NCBI GenBank assembly: GCA_903873135.1
Contig: CAIQNH010000045.1
Location: forward strand, 1 to 48,141
Direction of reading: 5' to 3'
DNA length: 48,141 nt
From: an uncultured Actinomycetes bacterium
GTDB lineage: Bacteria; Actinomycetota; Acidimicrobiia; Acidimicrobiales; Microtrichaceae
Under the pieces are notes generated by a model. That model did no database searches, was not told where the DNA came from, and was given only the letters and a program-made list of their open reading frames with translations. A program made the translations under genes and the position numbers. Positions 46,513 to 48,141 of the stretch are shown piece after piece; positions within the stretch are counted from its first letter, which is position 1, and each line of letters starts with the position of its first letter.

Positions 46513-47003
46513 TGGACCTCCAGGGAACTCTGTCCGTCGGTCGCCCACCAGCTCGCCGTGAGGGCGAACCCGGGCATGCCCGCCGTGGGGACCAGGTACT
46601 CGTAGGTCCGCCGGTAGCCGGTGTGCGAGATCAGCCACCGGTTCCCCGATCGCACGTACCGGTCCTCGTAGAAGGCGGCTCCCTGGAGGACGAAGTCCCA
46701 CTCCGAGTCGACGATCGTGTCCTCGAGCGCCCACGTCCCCGTGGCCTCGTCGCCGTCGACGTCGATCTCGGGGTGGTGCACCCGGTGCGACGAGTGCATC
46801 GTCGTGCGACCCATGTTGGTCTCGATGAACCGGACGATGGCGTCCCGGCCCTCGTAGACGTAGCGACCTCCGCTGTACGCGGCGGTGGCGTCGGGTGCGA
46901 ACAGCTCGGTGAGGCCACCGAAGTCCTTCTGGTCGATGCAGCGCAGGTAGGCGTACTTGAGCCGCTTGATGCGTTCGATCTCGACGAGTTCGTCGATCTC
47001 CAC
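46509..47003 (-). CDS. SnoaL-like (NTF2-fold) protein
   Basis: A 164-residue NTF2-like protein of the SnoaL_4 kind. It opens with EIERIKRLKYAYLRCIDQKD and continues with LTELFAPDATAAYSGGRYVY and HSSHRVHHPEIDVDGDEATG, typical for this superfamily of cyclases, dehydratases and binding proteins. A catalytic residue cannot be fixed. GTG follows GAGGAGG on the minus strand. It is translationally coupled to the amidohydrolase gene, and the divergent GH3 gene starts 88 nt away. Confidence 0.82.
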   Translation of the reverse strand: MEIDELVEIERIKRLKYAYLRCIDQKDFGGLTELFAPDATAAYSGGRYVYEGRDAIVRFIETNMGRTTMHSSHRVHHPEIDVDGDEATGTWALEDTIVDSEWDFVLQGAAFYEDRYVRSGNRWLISHTGYRRTYEYLVPTAGMPGFALTASWWATDGQSSLEVQ

Positions 47004-47044
47004 GGGACCTCCTCGGCCGGCACCACATCGGCGGTCGACCTCTC

Positions 47045-47053
47045 CACAATGTA
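47045..47053. promoter_or_regulatory. Overlapping divergent -10 elements (TACATT minus, CACAAT plus)
   Basis: TACATT on the minus strand (47048-47053) and CACAAT on the plus strand (47045-47050) overlap by three bases. They would give leaders of about 35-40 nt to the SnoaL-like and GH3 genes, each of which has a GAGGAGG ribosome site. Only one direction could be used at a time. Confidence 0.45.
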
Positions 47054-47091
47054 CCGTCGCAGAGCGGATCGATCCGGAGCGAGGAGGACTG

Positions 47092-48141
47092 GTGGACAGC
47101 GACGGGACGAGCGAGCGCCGGCCGCTCCCCACGGCCGCCGAGGCTGCCGAACGGGTCGGAGCACTGCTCGACGGCATGGACGACTCCGAGCGGGCCCGAC
47201 TCACCAGCGGGCGGGACATGTGGCACGGCGAGCGTGTGGCCGACCTCGGACCGCTGAAGCTGAGCGACGGCCCCGCTGGTGTCCGGGGCGCCCGGTTCGT
47301 CGGAACCCGCTCGGCCTGCGTGCCGTGCGGCTCCGCCCTCGGCGCGACCTGGGACCCTGAGGTCGTGCGCCAGGTCGGACGGGTGATCGGCCGTGAGGCG
47401 GTGACCAAAGGGGTCCACGTGGTCCTGGCACCCACCGTCAACCTGCACCGGACTCCCCTGGCGGGCCGGAACTTCGAGTGCTACTCGGAGGATCCGCACC
47501 TGAGCGCCGAGATCGCGGTCGGGTTCATCGAGGGCGTGCAGTCCACCGGGGTCGCAGCCTGCGTCAAGCACCTCGTCGCCAACGACAGCGAGTTCGAGCG
47601 GCACACCATCTCGTCGGAGGTCTCCGAGCGTGCGCTCCGTGAGCTGTACCTCGTCCCGTTCGAGGCGGCCGTCCGACGCGCCGGGGTGGCGGCCGTCATG
47701 TCGGCCTACAACCGTCTCAACGGCACCTACTGCGCCGAGCACGAGTGGCTGCTCCGCGACGTGCTGAAGGGCGAGTGGGGTTTCGACGGCGCGGTGGTCT
47801 CCGACTGGTGGGGCACGATGAGCCCGGCGTCGGCGGAGGCGGGACTCGACCTCGAGATGCCGGGTCCCGGCGTCCACCTGGGCCCCACGAGCGCCGAGCG
47901 GCTCGACGCCGGCGAGCTCGACGGAGCCGTCGTGGCCGAGCAGGCGGCGCGGGTCCTCAGCCTCGCCGTCCGGACCGGAGCCGTCGACGGCGGGCCGACG
48001 ACCGAGTCGTCCGAGGAGCTCGACGGCACCCGTGAGGTGCTCCGCCGGGCGGCCGAGCGGTCGGCCGTGCTGCTGCGCAACGAGCGCGTCGACGGGGTGC
48101 CCGTGCTGCCGCTCCGGCCGGCGTCGCTGCGCTCGCTCGCG
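47092..48141 (+). CDS. GH3-family glycoside hydrolase (beta-glucosidase-like), 3'-truncated by window
   Basis: The first 350 codons of a glycoside hydrolase family 3 enzyme; the frame is open to the last base. The N-terminal barrel shows LSDGPAGVRG, LAPTVNLHRTPLAGRNFECYSEDP, CVKHLVANDSEFER (the conserved Lys-His), and the catalytic nucleophile Asp238 in VVSDWWGT. The start of the second domain (AAERSAVLLRN) is also present. It should release terminal sugars from beta-linked oligosaccharides or glycosides, in the cytoplasm since no signal peptide is seen. GTG with GAGGAGG 4 nt upstream. Confidence 0.93.
   Translation, partial: MDSDGTSERRPLPTAAEAAERVGALLDGMDDSERARLTSGRDMWHGERVADLGPLKLSDGPAGVRGARFVGTRSACVPCGSALGATWDPEVVRQVGRVIGREAVTKGVHVVLAPTVNLHRTPLAGRNFECYSEDPHLSAEIAVGFIEGVQSTGVAACVKHLVANDSEFERHTISSEVSERALRELYLVPFEAAVRRAGVAAVMSAYNRLNGTYCAEHEWLLRDVLKGEWGFDGAVVSDWWGTMSPASAEAGLDLEMPGPGVHLGPTSAERLDAGELDGAVVAEQAARVLSLAVRTGAVDGGPTTESSEELDGTREVLRRAAERSAVLLRNERVDGVPVLPLRPASLRSLA

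Noticed and set aside
46513-47877. N-terminal extension of the amidohydrolase frame
   Set aside because: The upstream part is antisense to the GH3 gene and out of frame with the SnoaL-like gene. The GTGA overlap and conserved start at 46512 decide the gene boundary.

Overview
The window is about 48 kb of very GC-rich, densely coded bacterial DNA with no rRNA, tRNA, insertion sequence or CRISPR array that I can see. It carries a complete Pup-proteasome locus, a mycothione reductase and a DUF4193-type protein, so the host is an actinobacterium. The gene order (tRNA methyltransferase, ferredoxin, ARC, dop, pup, prcB, prcA, pafA, pafB, pafC, tat, helY-like helicase) resembles the Mycobacterium locus. 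The style of the small conserved proteins suggests class Acidimicrobiia; that placement is inference.

Layout. Bases 1-7937, plus strand: the 3' part of an ADP-forming acyl-CoA synthetase, a PBP4-type carboxypeptidase, a Lon-N-domain protein, three small envelope proteins, TrmI, a MarP-like membrane serine protease and a Thr-rich membrane protein. Bases 8031-20479: a ferredoxin facing away from the Pup-proteasome island (arc, dop, pup, prcB, prcA, pafA, pafB, pafC), with a DUF2007 gene, a CocE-type hydrolase and a DUF3866 gene interleaved. Bases 20520-27129: lepB, a glycerophosphodiesterase, a zinc-ribbon protein, tatB, tatC, a Ski2-like helicase and an orphan diacylglycerol-kinase accessory domain. 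Bases 27201-29331: a copper cassette for cytochrome oxidase assembly (SCO1, PCuAC, CtaG). Bases 29335-35473: an oxidoreductase, a 55-residue TatA, an M20 amidohydrolase, a double ThyX-like protein, a bipolar DUF4193 protein, a GNAT and a Nudix enzyme. Bases 35515-42177: enoyl-CoA hydratase, HAD phosphatase, an Arg-rich unknown, mycothione reductase and a pair of acyl-CoA dehydrogenases. Bases 42206-48141: a lipoprotein, small unknowns, YqgE, an amidohydrolase with a SnoaL-like partner, and the 5' part of a GH3 glycosidase that runs off the end.

How it works together. ARC unfolds pupylated proteins for the PrcA/PrcB core, PafA attaches Pup and Dop removes it. This Pup already ends in Gly-Gly-Glu, so Dop should be needed only for depupylation. 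PafB and PafC are the WYL-domain regulators known from the mycobacterial DNA-damage response. TatA, TatB, TatC and LepB supply export; SCO1, PCuAC and CtaG supply copper to respiratory oxidase.

Expression signals are unusually readable. Seventeen start codons have a TANNNT-like hexamer ending 5-8 nt upstream, as expected for leaderless transcripts, and twelve gene junctions use a 4-nt GTGA stop/start overlap. Points most worth a second look are the tandem ThyX-like protein with complementary motif loss, the DUF4193 protein with a histone-H1-like tail, stop codons that double as -10 elements, a short leaderless ORF coupled to trmI, and the orphan kinase accessory domain.
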